Below are positions 29,132-37,850 of a DNA stretch of 59,886 bases, piece after piece. This DNA comes from Flavobacteriaceae bacterium (GTDB lineage: Bacteria; Bacteroidota; Bacteroidia; Flavobacteriales; Flavobacteriaceae): the NCBI GenBank assembly GCA_002698745.1, contig PAAD01000010.1:1-59886 (forward strand). Reading direction: 5' to 3'. Position 1 is the first letter of the stretch. Every line of letters starts with the position of its first letter. The translations under genes were made by a program, and so were the position numbers. The notes under the pieces are model-generated. The model did not search any database and was not told the DNA's origin. It worked only from the letters and a program-made list of their open reading frames with translations.

Positions 29132-29139
29132 TATTTTTG
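29132..29139 (+). promoter_or_regulatory. Candidate -7 box (TATTTTTG) of the pyrR operon
   Basis: TATTTTTG 14 nt before the pyrR ATG. The predicted leader is under 10 nt, so the classical PyrR-binding attenuator cannot lie ahead of pyrR itself. No good TTG partner is seen. Confidence 0.5.
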
Positions 29140-29153
29140 TAAAAATATTTTGG

Positions 29154-29693
29154 ATGAGCCAAAAGCAACTACTTAGTGCCGAAGATCTGCGCATCATCCT
29201 TTTTCGTTTAGCTTGCCAACTTAAAGAGACACACGGAAATTTCTCCAAAACAGTTCTAGTTGGATTACAGCCCCGCGGTGTTCGATTGGCTGAAAGACTA
29301 TTGCATATTTTACAACATTATTATAAGGTCACTGATGTAAAGCTCAGTCAGCTTGATATTACTTTTTTTAGAGATGACTTTAGACGAAATGATAAGTTAT
29401 TAAATGCTAATGTCAATGACATGGAATTTGGTGTTGAGAACAAGCGCATTGTTCTAATAGATGATGTATTGTACACAGGTCGAAGTATTCGTGCCGCACT
29501 GACAGCCATTGACTCATACGGACGTCCAGAAGAAGTGCAACTTTTAACTCTAGTTGATCGTAGATTTTCAAGACACCTTCCCATACAACCTGATTTCTGT
29601 GGCCGACAAGTTGATGCAATTCAAAATGAGCGTGTTGTGGTTTGTTGGGAAGAAGAAGATAATGAGGACGCAGTGTATCTGGTAAACAAATGA
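29154..29693 (+). CDS. pyrR: PyrR-type uracil phosphoribosyltransferase / pyrimidine regulator
   Basis: A 179-residue phosphoribosyltransferase-fold protein. The PRPP-binding motif VLIDDVLYTGRSIRAAL near residue 100 and the QPRGVRLAERL segment are as in PyrR. In Gram-positives PyrR binds pyr mRNA and also makes UMP from uracil. Here it heads pyrR-pyrB, with one base between pyrR stop and pyrB ATG, consistent with a role in pyrimidine control, but no attenuator hairpin is seen before or between the genes. The RNA-binding activity in this group is therefore uncertain. Confidence 0.93.
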   Translation: MSQKQLLSAEDLRIILFRLACQLKETHGNFSKTVLVGLQPRGVRLAERLLHILQHYYKVTDVKLSQLDITFFRDDFRRNDKLLNANVNDMEFGVENKRIVLIDDVLYTGRSIRAALTAIDSYGRPEEVQLLTLVDRRFSRHLPIQPDFCGRQVDAIQNERVVVCWEEEDNEDAVYLVNK

Positions 29694-29694
29694 T

Positions 29695-30618
29695 ATGAGT
29701 GAATTAAGTGTAAAACATTTATTGGGCATCAAATATCTCACAGAAGCAGATATACAACTTATTTTTGATACAGCTACACAATTTAAAGAAGTGATCAACC
29801 GTCCAATTAAGAAAGTTCCTTCATTACGCGACATTACCATAGCCAATCTTTTCTTTGAAAATAGTACACGAACAAAGTTGTCTTTTGAGTTGGCACAGAA
29901 AAGATTATCTGCAGATGTGATAAACTTTGCTTCTTCGTTATCCTCCCTAAAGAAAGGGGAGACCTTAATAGATACCGTAAATAATATTTTGTCCATGAAA
30001 GTTGACATTGTGGTCGTGCGTCATTCCAGTCCAGGTACTGCCAGCTTTCTAGCAAAACATGTTGATGCTACCATCATTAATGCTGGCGATGGTGCACATG
30101 AGCACCCCACACAAGCATTACTCGATACGTTTTCCATAAATGAACGCCTTGGTAGTGTAGCAGGAAAAAAAGTAGTTATTATAGGCGATATCCTTCATTC
30201 AAGAGTTGCTCTGTCCAATATTTTTGCCTTACAAAAATTAGGTGCTGAAGTTTGTGTATGCGGCCCAAAAACATTGATACCAAAGCATATCACTAGCTTG
30301 GGTGTTAAGGTGGAAACGGATGTGAATAAAGCCTTAAAATGGTGTGATGTGGCTAATGTTTTAAGAGTGCAATTTGAACGTATGTCTGCAAGCTATTTTC
30401 CTTCTAATAGAGAGTATTCTACTTTTTATGGCATTACCAAACCCATGCTGGATGCTTTAGAAAAAGAAATTATTATTATGCATCCAGGGCCAATCAACAG
30501 AGGAGTAGAATTATCAAGTGAAGTAGTTGATTCAAATCAGGCAATTATTTTAGATCAGGTTGAAAATGGTGTTGCAATTCGAATGGCTATTTTGTATTTA
30601 CTTGCCTCAAAGAATTAA
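29695..30618 (+). CDS. pyrB: Aspartate carbamoyltransferase catalytic subunit
   Basis: A 307-residue cytosolic enzyme that joins carbamoyl phosphate and aspartate in the second step of pyrimidine synthesis. The carbamoyl-phosphate motif FFENSTRTKLSFE near residue 52 and the aspartate-side HPTQALLDTF near 136, with HPGPINRGVEL near 262, are intact. No pyrI regulatory chain lies next to it, so it may be an unregulated trimer. It sits between pyrR and a small STAS-like gene, with gaps of one and two bases, in a tight operon running into rnz. Confidence 0.97.
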   Translation: MSELSVKHLLGIKYLTEADIQLIFDTATQFKEVINRPIKKVPSLRDITIANLFFENSTRTKLSFELAQKRLSADVINFASSLSSLKKGETLIDTVNNILSMKVDIVVVRHSSPGTASFLAKHVDATIINAGDGAHEHPTQALLDTFSINERLGSVAGKKVVIIGDILHSRVALSNIFALQKLGAEVCVCGPKTLIPKHITSLGVKVETDVNKALKWCDVANVLRVQFERMSASYFPSNREYSTFYGITKPMLDALEKEIIIMHPGPINRGVELSSEVVDSNQAIILDQVENGVAIRMAILYLLASKN

Positions 30619-30620
30619 TC

Positions 30621-30962
30621 ATGAAAATTAGTCAACACCATAATACTACTGTTTTTTCATGGGACGACACGGACCCAACAGGTATTGATTTTATAAAACT
30701 TATTCAGGCACAATTCAAAAAAATGCATCATGATAACATTGTAATTGATTTATCTGCGATCAAATCATTGAAGCTAAAACACGTTTTAGAATTTTCTGAA
30801 CTCAATACGTATAACAAAGAACAGGTGTTAAAATCATTTGTTGTAGTTATTGGGACGATGTCTGTGAGTCAACTTCCCGGGGATATCGCTACTGCACCAA
30901 CACTGCAAGAGGCTCTTGATATTGTTGAAATGGAGGAGATTGAACGAGATTTAGGATATTGA
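30621..30962 (+). CDS. STAS-like hypothetical protein, 113 aa
   Basis: A small soluble protein between pyrB and rnz. The pattern of a beta strand (NIVIDLSAI), a helix (HVLEFSELNTYNKE), another strand (SFVVVIGT) and a C-terminal acidic helix (TLQEALDIVEMEEIERDLGY) resembles a STAS/anti-sigma-factor-antagonist fold, but the usual phosphorylatable Ser motif is not evident. Starts two bases after pyrB and shares its TGA with the rnz ATG (TGATG), so it is translated together with them. Function unknown; its fixed place suggests a role linked to RNase Z or nucleotide metabolism. Confidence 0.75.
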   Translation: MKISQHHNTTVFSWDDTDPTGIDFIKLIQAQFKKMHHDNIVIDLSAIKSLKLKHVLEFSELNTYNKEQVLKSFVVVIGTMSVSQLPGDIATAPTLQEALDIVEMEEIERDLGY

Positions 30963-31864
30963 TGAAGCTAACTATATTGGGCTGCCATTCGGCTACCCCC
31001 CACCAGAACAAAAATCCCACTGCCCAATTGTTAGAAATTAATGGGCATCGCTTTCTTATTGACTGCGGCGAAGGAACCCAAGTGCAATTGCGTAAAGCAA
31101 AGGTTTCTTTTGTCCATATTAGGCATATCTTTATTTCTCACTTACATGGAGATCATTTTTATGGTCTTCCAGGACTGGTATCCTCTTTTCGTTTATTGGG
31201 TCGCGAAGCACCACTTCATATTTATGGCCCGAAGGGCATTAAGGAAGCCCTGCTTTTGCTGCTGAAATTATCCAAATCAAATATGAATTACCCCCTTCAT
31301 TTTCACGAATTATCCTCTGAACAATCTGAATGTATTTTTGAAGACGACAATGTTTTGGTACGCACGATCCCATTAAAGCATCGAGTTTATACTAACGGTT
31401 TTTTGTTTGAGGAAAAAACAGGGTTCAGAAGAATTAACATAGATGCTGTCCAAGCAGCAGGTATTGATAAAAGTTACTATCGCTTGCTGCAGCAAGGAAA
31501 AGATGTGGAAAGCAACGATGGCACTTTGGTCGAAAATAAAAAAGTCACGTTTGCTCCTTATCCTGTTATGAAGTATGCATATTGCAGTGACACGGCTTAC
31601 CACCCTGCTATAATTGACATCATTCACAAAGCAGATTGGTTGTACCATGAGGCCACTTTTTTAAATCAACATGCTGCACTCGCTGAGCAAACCAAGCATA
31701 GCACTGCCCAACAGGCAGCTGAGATTGCCAAAAAAGCCGAAGTAGGCCGCCTAATTTTAGGTCATTACTCCTCAAGATATAAAGACTTAAAACTGTTTGT
31801 TGATGAGGCAAAAGTTGTATTTCCAAATGTGATTTTAGCGGCAGATGGTGCTCTGATTTCCTAA
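30962..31864 (+). CDS. rnz: Ribonuclease Z
   Basis: A 300-residue metallo-beta-lactamase-fold endonuclease that trims the 3' end of tRNA precursors. The zinc motif SHLHGDHFYGLPGL near residue 60 is complete; later ligands are in the KHRVYTNGF region, the SDTAY motif and LGHYSSRY near 266. Neither tRNA-Pro gene in this window, nor the tRNA-like scar, has an encoded CCA evident, in keeping with the need for RNase Z processing. The ORF track begins at TTG 30959, but the ATG at 30962, overlapping the upstream TGA, is more likely. Confidence 0.95.
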   Translation: MKLTILGCHSATPHQNKNPTAQLLEINGHRFLIDCGEGTQVQLRKAKVSFVHIRHIFISHLHGDHFYGLPGLVSSFRLLGREAPLHIYGPKGIKEALLLLLKLSKSNMNYPLHFHELSSEQSECIFEDDNVLVRTIPLKHRVYTNGFLFEEKTGFRRINIDAVQAAGIDKSYYRLLQQGKDVESNDGTLVENKKVTFAPYPVMKYAYCSDTAYHPAIIDIIHKADWLYHEATFLNQHAALAEQTKHSTAQQAAEIAKKAEVGRLILGHYSSRYKDLKLFVDEAKVVFPNVILAADGALIS

Positions 31865-31866
31865 CG

Positions 31867-31874
31867 TATTTTTG
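31867..31874 (+). promoter_or_regulatory. Candidate -7 box (TATTTTTG) for pdxH
   Basis: TATTTTTG spans the TTG the ORF track uses as start (31872), so translation should begin at ATG 31887, 12 nt downstream. Confidence 0.55.
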
Positions 31875-31886
31875 TATATTTATAAA

Positions 31887-32531
31887 ATGGAAAGAGACTT
31901 TGGGCATCTTCGTAAAAACTATGAGGCAAACGTACTTGACGAAGCACAACTTCCCAATTCGCCTACTGTTCTGTTCAACCAATGGTTTGATGAGGCAACA
32001 CAAGCTGGAGGCGTTGCGGAAGTAAACGCCATGACCCTAAGCTCTATTGATGACACCGGAAAAATCAAGGCTCGTATTGTGTTATTGAAAGAGTTAACTG
32101 CGGAAGGTTTTGTTTTTTATACAAATTACAATAGTGATAAATGTAGTGCGCTCTTTGTCAACCCCAAAGTAAGCTTATCTTTTTTTTGGCCAAACCTAGA
32201 AAGACAAGTCATTATTTCAGGAACAGCTTCGAAAGTAGCACCTGATGTGTCAGACGCTTATTTTGCTTCAAGACCAAAAGGCAGTCAAATTGGGGCTCAT
32301 GTATCCCCACAAAGTGATATCATCGCTTCAAGGGAGGTTTTAGAAGCACGTCAAGCAGCATTGGAGAAATATTTTGCAGGTAAGGATATTCCACGTCCTT
32401 CACACTGGGGCGGTATTGTAGTTGCTCCTTTTGAAATGGAGTTTTGGCAGGGTAGGCCAAATAGATTACACGACCGTCTTGTTTACTTAAAGCAAGATGA
32501 TACTTGGTCGAAACAGCGTAAAGCTCCCTAG
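31887..32531 (+). CDS. pdxH: Pyridoxamine/pyridoxine 5'-phosphate oxidase
   Basis: A 214-residue FMN enzyme that makes pyridoxal 5'-phosphate. The FMN- and substrate-binding segments are visible: NAMTLSSIDDTGKIKARIVLLKE, FVFYTNYNSDK, the SRPKGSQIGAHVSPQS loop and the C-terminal WGGIVVAPFEMEFWQGRPNRLHDR signature. Length equals the typical family size when started at ATG 31887. PLP produced here would serve the several PLP enzymes in the window. It follows rnz by 22 nt with its own -7 box. Confidence 0.96.
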   Translation: MERDFGHLRKNYEANVLDEAQLPNSPTVLFNQWFDEATQAGGVAEVNAMTLSSIDDTGKIKARIVLLKELTAEGFVFYTNYNSDKCSALFVNPKVSLSFFWPNLERQVIISGTASKVAPDVSDAYFASRPKGSQIGAHVSPQSDIIASREVLEARQAALEKYFAGKDIPRPSHWGGIVVAPFEMEFWQGRPNRLHDRLVYLKQDDTWSKQRKAP

Positions 32532-32561
32532 CTAATATTAACGCCCCACAACTATTTAAAG

Positions 32562-33050
32562 ATGAAAACATGGATTATGATGCGTCATGGAAAGTCTTCT
32601 TGGGAACTAAATGTTTCTGATAAAGACCGTCCCCTTAACCAACGGGGGATTGGTGATTCCCACAACATGGGTGCCTTTTTAGAAGAACAAAAATGTTCTA
32701 TTGACGCCGTTTTTTCAAGTCCTGCTATACGCGCTGCCCATACTGCATTGATCGTATCCAGAGAAATGAATGTGCCTATGCAAAAGATTTTTTTAAGTGA
32801 ATCTTTATATGATTTTTCTGGTGAAGATGTATTAGAGTTTATTCGCTGTCTTGATGATACTATAAATACGGTCATGACTTTTGGTCATAATAACGCCTGC
32901 ACTTCTTTGGCGTATTCTTTAGCTGATTATACTGGTGATAACATTCCAACGGCTGGTGCTGTCCTTTTTTGCTTTGATGTATCTTTATGGTCAAAGATTA
33001 CAAAAGCAAATGCTGTATATTTTTTTCCAAAAACCATAGCCAAGCCGTGA
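32562..33050 (+). CDS. sixA: SixA-type phosphohistidine phosphatase
   Basis: A 162-residue histidine-phosphatase-fold protein. The catalytic RHG motif is at the start (MMRHGKSSWE), with a second His in MTFGHNNACTSLAY near residue 108 and the conserved Arg in SPAIRAAHTA. SixA proteins remove phosphate from phosphohistidine, as on ArcB or PTS proteins. It is the first gene of a sixA-ppk1-ppx unit; its TGA overlaps the ppk1 GTG. Because PPK1 works through a phosphohistidine, co-translation with a phosphohistidine phosphatase is suggestive but not proof of a link. Confidence 0.9.
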   Translation: MKTWIMMRHGKSSWELNVSDKDRPLNQRGIGDSHNMGAFLEEQKCSIDAVFSSPAIRAAHTALIVSREMNVPMQKIFLSESLYDFSGEDVLEFIRCLDDTINTVMTFGHNNACTSLAYSLADYTGDNIPTAGAVLFCFDVSLWSKITKANAVYFFPKTIAKP

Positions 33051-35092
33051 CACTTCCATTTGTAAATCGTGAATTGAGCTGGTTAGACTTTAACCGCCGT
33101 GTTTTGCAAGAGGCGCAAGACGAAAGCGTGCCTTTGATTGAGCGTGTTCGTTTTATTGGGATTTTTTCAAATAATTTAGATGAATTTTTTAAGGTGCGTT
33201 ATGCTACTGTAAAACGTATTGCACAGGGAGAGGCTACTTCTAATTCGTCCGAAACCACCAATGCAGAGGCGCTCCTACAAGATATTACCCAAAAGACCAT
33301 TGCGCTTCAAGATGAAAGCTTTAAAACCATACAGCAACTAACTGCTGCTTTGGCCGACGATAACATCTTTATTTTGGATGAAACTGCTCTCGATGAAGAG
33401 CAAAGTGAATTTGTTCATGCATTTTTCATTAAAAAAGTAAGTCCAAATCTACTTACCATACTAATTAACGATAACAGCTTGTTGCCTAGCAATAGGGGAA
33501 ATAACGCTTTTTTAGCTGTTCGTATTGAGCAAGAAGACGGTGGTTCACAATTTGCATTAATTCAGATGCCAACAGACCTTGAACGAATTGTAGTCCTGCC
33601 TTCACGTGATGGAAAACAGTTTGTGATGTTGTTAGACGATCTTATCCGTCACCAAATGCAGTACATTTTTCAAATACTTTCACCTACTAAAATCAAGGCG
33701 CATATGGTAAAATTTACTCGAGATGCCGAGCTTGATTTTGACGATGATATCAATAAAAGTTATGTTGAAAAAGTAGCTTCAAGTGTCCGAGATAGAGTAG
33801 AGGGCGATCCTGTTCGGTTTGTTTATGATAAAAATATTGATAACGATACGCTTGAGATTTTATTGGAAAAATTTCAAATTGGCTCTCGAGATAGTATAAT
33901 TCCTGGAGGTCGTTACCACAACAGAAGGGACTATATCAAGTTTCCTAGTTTAGGGCGCAATGACTTACTCTACGACAAAAAGCCACCACTACCTATTGTA
34001 GGATTTTCACTCCAAAAAAGTATTTTATCTCAAATAAGCCAACGCGACTTTTTACAGTTCGCTCCTTACCACAGCTATGCTTATGTTGTAGGCTTTTTAA
34101 GAGAAGCTTCATTAGATCCAAAAGTAAAGAGTATTTCCATTACGATTTATCGGTTGTCAAGTGAATCTCATATAGCAAATGCACTTATTCAGGCAGCACG
34201 GAATGGGAAGCAAGTAACCGTTCAAATTGAGTTACAGGCACGTTTTGATGAGGCAGCTAATATTAGATATGCTGAGATACTTAAAAATGAAGGCGTACGT
34301 CTTATTTTTGGGATACCAAGCCTTAAAGTGCACTCCAAAACTTGTTTGGTACAACGCCATGAAGGGGATAAGCTCATGCGCTATGGGTTTATAAGTACTG
34401 GTAATTTTAACGAGTCAACGGCACGACTTTACACCGATTACACGCTTTTTACTGCCAATCAGCAAATTTTAAAAGAAGTCAACAGGGTTTTTACCTTTTT
34501 AGAAAAAAGCTATAAAATTCCTGTCCACAAACACCTGCTGATTTCTCCATTTTCTACTTCAACTGGATTTAAAGAACGTATTGTACGTGAAATGGCATTG
34601 GCACAAGCAGGTAAGAATGCACTTATACGCATTAAAATTAATAACATCACCAATTACGAAATGGTTGCTGCCCTTTACGAAGCCAGTCAGGCAGGTGTAC
34701 AAATACGGATGATTGTTCGTGGAATTTGTTGTTTAGTTCCTGGTGTCTTAGGTATAAGTGAAAATATTGAAGTCATCAGCGTAGTAGATCGTTATTTAGA
34801 GCATCCACGAATGGTTATTTTTGAAAACAGTGGTGATAGAGAAATATTCATTTCTTCAGCCGATTGGATGACTCGTAACCTAGATAATCGTGTCGAAGTG
34901 ACCTGTCCTATTTATGATAAAGACGTACAGCAAGAACTTGTAGATACTTTTGAGTTGAGTTGGAATGACAACGTAAAGGCACGTTGGGTTAATGATTCCG
35001 CTAAACCTGTTTACCGCAATAATGGCGCTGCCCCGCTACGCTCACAGCAAGCGATATATTCATATTATGAAAATAAACTAAACACACTTTGA
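33047..35092 (+). CDS. ppk1: Polyphosphate kinase 1
   Basis: A 681-residue enzyme that polymerises inorganic polyphosphate from ATP. Order: N domain (FVNRELSWLDFNRRVLQEA), head domain, then two phospholipase-D-like C domains; the autophosphorylated His is in KVHSKTCLV and the second His in YLEHPRMVIFEN. The ORF track start at 32987 would overlap sixA by 64 nt; the GTG at 33047, overlapping the sixA stop as GTGA, fits the family N-terminus much better. Its own stop overlaps the ppx TTG (TTGA). Length normal. Confidence 0.96.
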   Translation: MTLPFVNRELSWLDFNRRVLQEAQDESVPLIERVRFIGIFSNNLDEFFKVRYATVKRIAQGEATSNSSETTNAEALLQDITQKTIALQDESFKTIQQLTAALADDNIFILDETALDEEQSEFVHAFFIKKVSPNLLTILINDNSLLPSNRGNNAFLAVRIEQEDGGSQFALIQMPTDLERIVVLPSRDGKQFVMLLDDLIRHQMQYIFQILSPTKIKAHMVKFTRDAELDFDDDINKSYVEKVASSVRDRVEGDPVRFVYDKNIDNDTLEILLEKFQIGSRDSIIPGGRYHNRRDYIKFPSLGRNDLLYDKKPPLPIVGFSLQKSILSQISQRDFLQFAPYHSYAYVVGFLREASLDPKVKSISITIYRLSSESHIANALIQAARNGKQVTVQIELQARFDEAANIRYAEILKNEGVRLIFGIPSLKVHSKTCLVQRHEGDKLMRYGFISTGNFNESTARLYTDYTLFTANQQILKEVNRVFTFLEKSYKIPVHKHLLISPFSTSTGFKERIVREMALAQAGKNALIRIKINNITNYEMVAALYEASQAGVQIRMIVRGICCLVPGVLGISENIEVISVVDRYLEHPRMVIFENSGDREIFISSADWMTRNLDNRVEVTCPIYDKDVQQELVDTFELSWNDNVKARWVNDSAKPVYRNNGAAPLRSQQAIYSYYENKLNTL

Positions 35093-35976
35093 GAATATCT
35101 AAATATGCTGCAATTGATATTGGCTCAAATGCGGTACGTTTGTTGGTCAGCAACATCATTGAACGAAAAAATAAGCCAACGCTTTTCACTAAAAATGCTA
35201 TGGTTCGCGTTCCCATTCGCTTGGGTGAGGACACTTTTACCCATAATTCCATAGGAATTCCTAATCAACAGCGAATGATTGATACTATGCTATCTTTTAA
35301 GAAGTTAATGGGAGTTCACGGCGTTTCACATTATATGGCTTGTGCGACTTCAGCACTTAGAGAGTCTAAAAATGGTTTGGAACTGGTGGAGCGTATTTTA
35401 AAAGAAACTGGAGTAGCCGTTGAAATTATTGACGGAAAGCGCGAAGCAGAAATTATTGCTATGACTGATTTATATGATATTATAAAACCTCATAAATCCT
35501 ACCTCCTCGTTGATGTTGGAGGCGGTAGCACCGAACTTACTGTAATTGATCGAGGTAAAACAATTGCATCAAAGTCCTTTAAAATTGGTACGGTTCGTTT
35601 GCTTAACAAAATGGTCACAGATAATGAAATGGATTCCTACCAAAAATGGATTGAAAAACAAACTCATAAACTCGAACGTCTCTCCGTTGTGGGTTCGGGC
35701 GGTACTATAAACAAGGTTTTCAAACTGTCTGGTGTAAGTATAGGCAAGCCGCTTACTTACATACTGCTATCGGAATATTATGATTATTTAAAAAAACTTA
35801 CAAACAAGGAATTAATCATCGATCTGAGGCTAAATCAAGATCGTGCAGATGTAATTGTACCAGCAGTTCATGTATATCTTTTAGCTATGAAACTGTCGGG
35901 TGCCAATAAGATTTATGTTCCAAAAGTTGGTTTGGCAGACGGGATGATCAAGCTTCTATATAAAGAGCTTCATTAA
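35089..35976 (+). CDS. ppx: Exopolyphosphatase (Ppx/GppA family), short form
   Basis: A 295-residue ASKHA-fold phosphatase that degrades polyphosphate (or pppGpp). The phosphate-binding motifs AAIDIGSNAVRLLVS, the catalytic-Glu region ATSALRESKNG, LLVDVGGGSTELT and VGSGGTINKVF are present. It lacks the C-terminal HD-like domain of the 500-residue enzymes, as usual in this phylum. The start is TTG at 35089, overlapping the ppk1 TGA. Placing synthase and hydrolase in one coupled operon allows their ratio to be set. Converges with dnaX. Confidence 0.93.
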   Translation: MRISKYAAIDIGSNAVRLLVSNIIERKNKPTLFTKNAMVRVPIRLGEDTFTHNSIGIPNQQRMIDTMLSFKKLMGVHGVSHYMACATSALRESKNGLELVERILKETGVAVEIIDGKREAEIIAMTDLYDIIKPHKSYLLVDVGGGSTELTVIDRGKTIASKSFKIGTVRLLNKMVTDNEMDSYQKWIEKQTHKLERLSVVGSGGTINKVFKLSGVSIGKPLTYILLSEYYDYLKKLTNKELIIDLRLNQDRADVIVPAVHVYLLAMKLSGANKIYVPKVGLADGMIKLLYKELH

Positions 35977-35991
35977 AAGGTTTTATTTTAG

Positions 35992-37773
35992 TCAAAATTC
36001 TAAGTTAAATTTTTTTTTGAACTGTTCCAAGTTTGGGTTTTTTTCCAAAAGTGTTTTATACTTTTCTTCGTTGGTGTAGATAAATTTCTTTTTTTCATTC
36101 AATTCCAAATATAATTTTAGAGTAAGAGCATCATTTGAAAGTTGATCGCGTAAATAACCCATCAATTCATTACTGTTTTTTTCAAGCTCAACCTTATTGG
36201 TGTCGTTTGGAACTGCGTAGTGAATTTCAACTTTGTTCTTGAGTCTGGGAAGGCCAAGCTGTAATAGCGCTACCATATTCCTCTCACCATTATCTGTAAT
36301 AATTTCTGTGAACTTTTTCCAATGCTTTTCAATACTTTCTTGATTTACATCTTTGTCACGTACTTCTTTGTCCTCGGAAGCAGAAATGACCTTATTTTTG
36401 TGCTCTTTTTTAACTTTTAGACTTGATAGTGACAAGCCTGAAACGCCTTGTGAAGATAAGTCTAACTGTATTGTTTCCTCTTTTTCAGGGATGTCAGTAG
36501 GTATTTCTGTCTGTTGGTTTTTCTCACCGGCTTTTTCTGTAGGATTTTCTGCTGTTTCGCTAGGCTGAATAATGGCTTCGGGTGCAGGGGTTAAAAAGGC
36601 TTCAGCTGAATTTTCTTCTGACGTTGAAGATGCTTCTATCTGTTTTTGTGCCGCTGTTTTTGGAGCAACAACACCATCAAAAGGCTTTATGTAGTGTTTA
36701 CTGTTTTTTTTTTCGTCTTCGTTTAGTGAAGCTACTTGCATCAAGCACAACTCCACTTGTAAATGTGGGTGAAGGCTGTTTTTGTATTGAAGTGCGTATT
36801 TATTGGTTAAATCAAGGGCATCTAGCAAAAAAGTTTTGGAGACTTGTTTTGCTTGGGCCTTAAAGGCAGCTTCTGTTTCTGTATCTACTTCCAATAATTG
36901 TGTTGTACCTTCATTTTGACACATCATCAAATCCCGGAAGTGTTTTGATAAGCCGTTAATGAAATGATAGCCATCAAAGCCTAGTGCTAACAATTGATTG
37001 AATCTTAGAATACTGTTGTGTAAATCGCCATTATGTAGCAATTCGGTAATGTCCAAATAGCTATCATAGTCCAAAATATTTAAGTTTAGCGAAACATGTT
37101 TGGCTGTAAGTTTTTCACCAACGTAGCTGATCATTCTGTCAAATATGGAGAGTGCATCTCGCATGGCGCCGTCTGCCTTCTGGGCAATGAGGTGTAAGGC
37201 TTTATCTTCTGCATCTACCTCTTCACGATCTGCAATCACTTTCAAATAATCTTGCGCGTCTTTTGTAGATATACGTTTAAAATCAAAGATTTGACATCTC
37301 GACAGTATCGTTGGAATGATTTTTTGTTTTTCTGTAGTGGCAAGTATGAAAAGGGCATGTTGTGGCGGTTCCTCTAGAGTCTTTAGAAAGGCATTAAAGG
37401 CAGCCGTACTTAGCATGTGCACTTCATCAATTATATAAACTTTATAACTTCCTTTTTGAGGGGGAATTTGAACTTTTTCAATAAGGCTTCTTATATCCTC
37501 GACAGAGTTGTTTGATGCTGCATCAAGTTCAAATACATTGAAAGCAAAATCTTCATTTGGGTCAATATCAGCACCAAGACTGTTTATTTTTTTAGCAAAA
37601 ATACGAGCACAAGTGGTTTTGCCTACGCCTCTAGGTCCACAGAACAGCATTGCCTTTGCAATTTTGCCTAAATCAATGGCATTTTGCAAGGTTTTTGTGA
37701 TGGCTTGTTGCCCAACAACATCTGTAAAAGCCTGTGGTCTATATTTTAATGCCGAGACTATGAATTCACTCAT
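35992..37773 (-). CDS. dnaX: DNA polymerase III subunit gamma/tau
   Basis: About 593 residues from ATG 37773 (the ORF track adds 17 residues ahead of MSEFIVSALKYRPQ). Clamp-loader ATPase: Walker A GPRGVGKTT near 53, DEVHMLS near 116, SRCQ sensor near 158, then domain III to about 355 and a long disordered linker rich in E, T, P. The Cys4 zinc module of E. coli DnaX is not visible (KKINSLGADIDPNEDFAF in its place). At the end of domain III an A10 tract (36713-36704) could cause slippage: both alternative frames stop within eight codons, giving a gamma-like product of about 358-363 residues. Confidence 0.96.
   Translation of the reverse strand: MSEFIVSALKYRPQAFTDVVGQQAITKTLQNAIDLGKIAKAMLFCGPRGVGKTTCARIFAKKINSLGADIDPNEDFAFNVFELDAASNNSVEDIRSLIEKVQIPPQKGSYKVYIIDEVHMLSTAAFNAFLKTLEEPPQHALFILATTEKQKIIPTILSRCQIFDFKRISTKDAQDYLKVIADREEVDAEDKALHLIAQKADGAMRDALSIFDRMISYVGEKLTAKHVSLNLNILDYDSYLDITELLHNGDLHNSILRFNQLLALGFDGYHFINGLSKHFRDLMMCQNEGTTQLLEVDTETEAAFKAQAKQVSKTFLLDALDLTNKYALQYKNSLHPHLQVELCLMQVASLNEDEKKNSKHYIKPFDGVVAPKTAAQKQIEASSTSEENSAEAFLTPAPEAIIQPSETAENPTEKAGEKNQQTEIPTDIPEKEETIQLDLSSQGVSGLSLSSLKVKKEHKNKVISASEDKEVRDKDVNQESIEKHWKKFTEIITDNGERNMVALLQLGLPRLKNKVEIHYAVPNDTNKVELEKNSNELMGYLRDQLSNDALTLKLYLELNEKKKFIYTNEEKYKTLLEKNPNLEQFKKKFNLEF
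36704..36713 (-). promoter_or_regulatory. A10 slippery tract in dnaX
   Basis: Ten consecutive A on the coding strand (GAA AAA AAA AAC). One extra A, or a -1 shift, gives AAA CAG TAA; one lost A, or a +1 shift, gives ACA GTA AAC ACT ACA TAA. Both truncate DnaX just after domain III, as with the A9 tract of Thermus dnaX. Role inferred. Confidence 0.5.
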
Positions 37774-37838
37774 GAGGTAAATATAAACAAACTCACCTTT
37801 TGTCCTATGATAAATTAGAGACAAATGGTGGAATAGTG

Positions 37839-37846
37839 TATTTTTG
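37839..37846 (+). promoter_or_regulatory. -7 box (TATTTTTG) of rnpB
   Basis: TATTTTTG ends four bases before the first paired base of RNase P RNA (37851), the expected spacing to the transcript start. No clear TTG at -33. Confidence 0.6.
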
Positions 37847-37850
37847 CATT

